6,037 bases of DNA. It comes from Hyphomicrobiales bacterium (GTDB taxonomy: Bacteria > Pseudomonadota > Alphaproteobacteria > Rhizobiales > Xanthobacteraceae). Positions within the stretch are counted from its first letter, which is position 1. Every line of letters begins with the position of its first letter. This document shows positions 3,644-6,037 of this stretch, piece after piece. The stretch is from the NCBI GenBank assembly GCA_016201085.1, contig JACQDO010000300.1:1-6037 (forward strand), given 5' to 3'. The position numbers and the translations under genes are program-made. The notes under the pieces are model-generated. The model did not search any database. It saw nothing but the letters and a program-made list of their open reading frames with translations, and was not told where the DNA came from.

Positions 3644-6037
3644 CTATCGGACTTCCCTTTGCCCGCCAACGCTCATCTCCAGCACGCGCGCCACATGCAA
3701 AGCGTCGCGCTCGGCGCCGTCGTGGATCTGATGCCGGCATGACGTCCCGTCGGCCACGATCAGCGCGTCGTCGGGCGCTTTGCGCACCGCCGGCAGCAGC
3801 GACAGCTCGGCCATCTTGAGCGAGACGTCGATGGTCGCAGCCGCGTAGCCGAAGGCGCCGGCCATGCCGCAGCAGCTCGACTCCACGGTTTGCACGCTGA
3901 GTTCTGGGATCAGTTTGAGCACGCTCTCGACCGCGCCCATGGCATCGAACGACTTCTGATGGCAGTGGCCGTGCAGCAGCGCCTTTTTCGGCAGCGGCCC
4001 GAGCGGCAGATTGAGCCGGCCCTCGCGCTGCTCGCGGGCGAGGAATTCCTCGAACAGCAGCGCCTGCTCCGCCAGCGCGCTCGCGGTTTCGCCCGCGATC
4101 AGCGCCGGCAATTCGTCGCGGAAGCTGAGCAGGCAGCTCGGCTCCAGGCCGACGACCGGAACGCCGCGCGCGGCATAGGGCGCGAGCGCATCGAGCGTGC
4201 GCCGCATCTCGCGCCGCGCCTCATCGACCTGGCCGACCGAGAGAAACGTGCGGCCGCAGCACAGCGGACGCGCATCGCCATCGGCCGGCAGCGCGGCGTG
4301 CACGCGATAGCCGCCGGCCACCAGCACGCGCCGCGCGGCATCGAGGTTCTCGCGCTCGAAATAGCGGTTGAAGCAATCGGCGAACAGCACGACGTCGCGC
4401 ATCGGCTCGCTCGGCGCGGGATAACGCCAGTCGGAACGATCCTGATAGATATCCGCCCTCCATTTCGGCAGGCTGCGGCGCGCCGAGAATCCGGCGATCA
4501 GTTCGGAGGCCCAGCGCAGCGGCGGAAGGGCGTCCCGCAGATTGGCGAGCCAGGGCCAGCGCGCGGCATACGGCGCATAGCGCGGCAACGAGCCGACCAG
4601 CCGCTCATGCAGCGAATGCCCGTGCTTGGCGGCATAGGCGGCCTTGGCCTCGATCTTCATGCGCGCCATGTCGACGCCGGTCGGGCATTCGCTGCGGCAG
4701 GCCTTGCAGGATACGCACAGCGCCAGCGTGTCCATCATCTCGTCGGAGGCAAGCGCGTCGGGACCGAGCTGGCCGGTGATGGCGAGCCGCAGCGTATTGG
4801 CGCGCCCGCGCGTGACGTCGCGCTCGTCGCGGGTGACGCGATAGCTCGGGCACATCACGCCGCCGGCTAGCTTGCGGCAAGCGCCGTTGTTGTTGCACAT
4901 CTCGACGGCGCCCTGGAATCCGCCGCCGGCGCCGGAATAGGCCGACCAGTCGAACTGGGTGGCGATCTCCTCGCCATGATAGCCGGGCGCGTAGCGCAAT
5001 AGGGTCGGATCGTCGAACTTGGGCGGCCGCACCACCTTGCCGGGATTGTAGAGGCCGTTGGGATCGAAGCGGTCCTTCACCTGCTCGAAGGCGCGTGCCA
5101 GGCGCGTGCCGAACATCGGCTCGTTGAATTCCGAGCGCACCAGGCCGTCGCCGTGCTCGCCGGAGTGCGAGCCCTTGTATTCGCGCACCATGGCGAAGGC
5201 CTCCTCGGCGATCGCGCGCATGGCGTGCACGTCTTTCTCCAGCCGCAGATTGAGCACCGGGCGCACATGCAGGCAGCCGGAGCCGGCATGCGCGTACCAG
5301 GTGCCGCGCGTGCCGTACTTCTCGAAGAACGCGGTGAGACGCGACGTATAGTCGGCGAGATGCTCGAGCGGCACCGCGCAATCCTCGACGAAGGACACCG
5401 GTTTGCCCTGCTCCTTCATCGACATCATGATGTTGAGGCCGGAGGTGCGCAGATCGGTGATCGCCGCCTGCAGCTCGGGGCTGAGCACCTCGACCACGCC
5501 GCCCCATTGGACGCCGGATTTGTCACAGCCAAAGCCGAGATCGCCGATCAGCTCCTTGAGCTGCTTGAGCCGGCGCAGGTTCTCTTCCTGATCCTCCTCG
5601 CCGAATTCGACCAGCAGGATGGCGGCAGGCTCGCCGCGCACGAATTTCTTCAGCGTCGGCCGGAACATGGCGATCTCGCCCGCCAGCTCGATCATGGTGC
5701 GGTCGATCAGCTCGACCGCGATCGGCTTGAGCCGCACGATATGCTGGGCGGCATTCATCGCCTCGTAGAAGCTGCCGAAATGCACCGCGCCGACGGCGCG
5801 GCGGCCGAGCAGCGGCGACAATTTGAGTTCGATGCGCGTGGAGAAGCCGAGCGTGCCTTCGGAGCCGACCAGCACATGCGCCAGATTGATGTCGTTCTTT
5901 CCCGGCACCAGCGCGTCGAGATTGTAGCCGCCGACGCGGCGCTGCACTTTCGGGAAGCGCGCGCGCACCTCATCGGCCTCACGCGCGCCGAGTGCGAGAA
6001 GATCGCGCGCGAGCGGACGCAGATTGGCGGGCGCATC
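3644..6037 (-). CDS. FAD-binding and (Fe-S)-binding oxidoreductase, D-2-hydroxyacid (D-lactate/D-2-hydroxyglutarate/glycolate) dehydrogenase type, N-terminally truncated by window edge
   Basis: Likely oxidises a D-2-hydroxyacid to a 2-oxoacid and passes electrons through FAD and Fe-S clusters to the respiratory chain; the exact substrate is not readable. The frame is open to the window edge, giving 797 visible residues. Relatives such as E. coli YdiJ run to about 1,000, so roughly 200 N-terminal residues of the FAD domain are missing. In visible numbering: GSEGTLG (58-64, end of the PCMH-type FAD domain); HAGSGCLHVRP (250-260) and EHGDG (294-298), hallmarks of the FAD-oxidase C-terminal domain; an Fe-S motif with Cys381, Cys387 and Cys396-Pro; a classic CxxCxxCxxxCP motif (Cys441, 444, 447, 451); then two CCG-type segments, with CCGRTF near 593 and HCHQK plus SCCGMAGAFG near 691-727. 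It is thus a one-chain equivalent of GlcD plus a GlcF/LldE-like part. No truncation or frameshift is seen. The next gene begins 54 bp downstream. The family is secure; the substrate is not. Confidence 0.93.
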   Translation of the reverse strand, partial: DAPANLRPLARDLLALGAREADEVRARFPKVQRRVGGYNLDALVPGKNDINLAHVLVGSEGTLGFSTRIELKLSPLLGRRAVGAVHFGSFYEAMNAAQHIVRLKPIAVELIDRTMIELAGEIAMFRPTLKKFVRGEPAAILLVEFGEEDQEENLRRLKQLKELIGDLGFGCDKSGVQWGGVVEVLSPELQAAITDLRTSGLNIMMSMKEQGKPVSFVEDCAVPLEHLADYTSRLTAFFEKYGTRGTWYAHAGSGCLHVRPVLNLRLEKDVHAMRAIAEEAFAMVREYKGSHSGEHGDGLVRSEFNEPMFGTRLARAFEQVKDRFDPNGLYNPGKVVRPPKFDDPTLLRYAPGYHGEEIATQFDWSAYSGAGGGFQGAVEMCNNNGACRKLAGGVMCPSYRVTRDERDVTRGRANTLRLAITGQLGPDALASDEMMDTLALCVSCKACRSECPTGVDMARMKIEAKAAYAAKHGHSLHERLVGSLPRYAPYAARWPWLANLRDALPPLRWASELIAGFSARRSLPKWRADIYQDRSDWRYPAPSEPMRDVVLFADCFNRYFERENLDAARRVLVAGGYRVHAALPADGDARPLCCGRTFLSVGQVDEARREMRRTLDALAPYAARGVPVVGLEPSCLLSFRDELPALIAGETASALAEQALLFEEFLAREQREGRLNLPLGPLPKKALLHGHCHQKSFDAMGAVESVLKLIPELSVQTVESSCCGMAGAFGYAAATIDVSLKMAELSLLPAVRKAPDDALIVADGTSCRHQIHDGAERDALHVARVLEMSVGGQREVR

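Noticed and set aside
3890..4870. 326-codon plus-strand open frame opposite the oxidase, and a similar one at 2894-3577
   Set aside because: Both are Arg/Ala/Gln-rich antisense shadows of genes with conserved cofactor or metal motifs, with no family signature of their own.
5966..5968. GTG at 5968 as the start of the oxidase
   Set aside because: The frame stays open with family-like sequence to the window edge, and starting here would remove the FAD-binding domain. The true start lies outside the window.

Overview
The window reads as one co-oriented gene block on the minus strand of a GC-rich alphaproteobacterium. A Bradyrhizobium/Rhodopseudomonas-like member of the Hyphomicrobiales (Rhizobiales) is my best guess. 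This rests on base composition, strong GGGAGG ribosome binding sites, the style of the protein families, and a palindromic intergenic repeat of a type I associate with that group. The organism is inferred, not proven.

In transcription order, from high to low coordinates, the genes are: (1) 6037-3644, a large FAD- and Fe-S-binding oxidoreductase of the D-lactate/D-2-hydroxyacid dehydrogenase type, with its N-terminus outside the window; (2) 3589-2555, a stand-alone MetE C-terminal-domain protein (cobalamin-independent methionine synthase II family) with all four zinc ligands; (3) 2437-1445, the periplasmic substrate-binding protein of a tripartite tricarboxylate transporter (TctC); (4) 1307-765, the small membrane subunit TctB; (5) 757 to the left edge, the large membrane subunit TctA, whose C-terminal half is cut off by the window. 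TctA has no stop codon in the window, but I translated 252 residues by hand and the family signature is clear.

The gaps hold structure. The 117-bp gap before tctC has a strong Shine-Dalgarno sequence, a perfect 7-bp hairpin, a direct repeat spaced 21 bp, and a weak promoter candidate. The 137-bp gap between tctC and tctB holds two 32-bp palindromic units in inverted orientation. They differ by compensatory base-pair changes in their stems, which is the pattern of a REP-like element. An 11-nt sequence covering the tctC start codon recurs just before tctB, where it produces a start-stop AUGUAAUG.

Taken together, the genes suggest a carboxylate uptake system (TctCBA, proton- or sodium-driven) encoded with a respiratory-chain-linked 2-hydroxyacid oxidase and a methyl or thiol transferase. 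The substrate cannot be read from the sequence. No mobile element, CRISPR array, tRNA or rRNA was seen. I do not see a clearly novel system. The most distinctive signals are the inverted repeat pair, the duplicated initiation element, and the pairing of the MetE-like enzyme with the oxidase and transporter.
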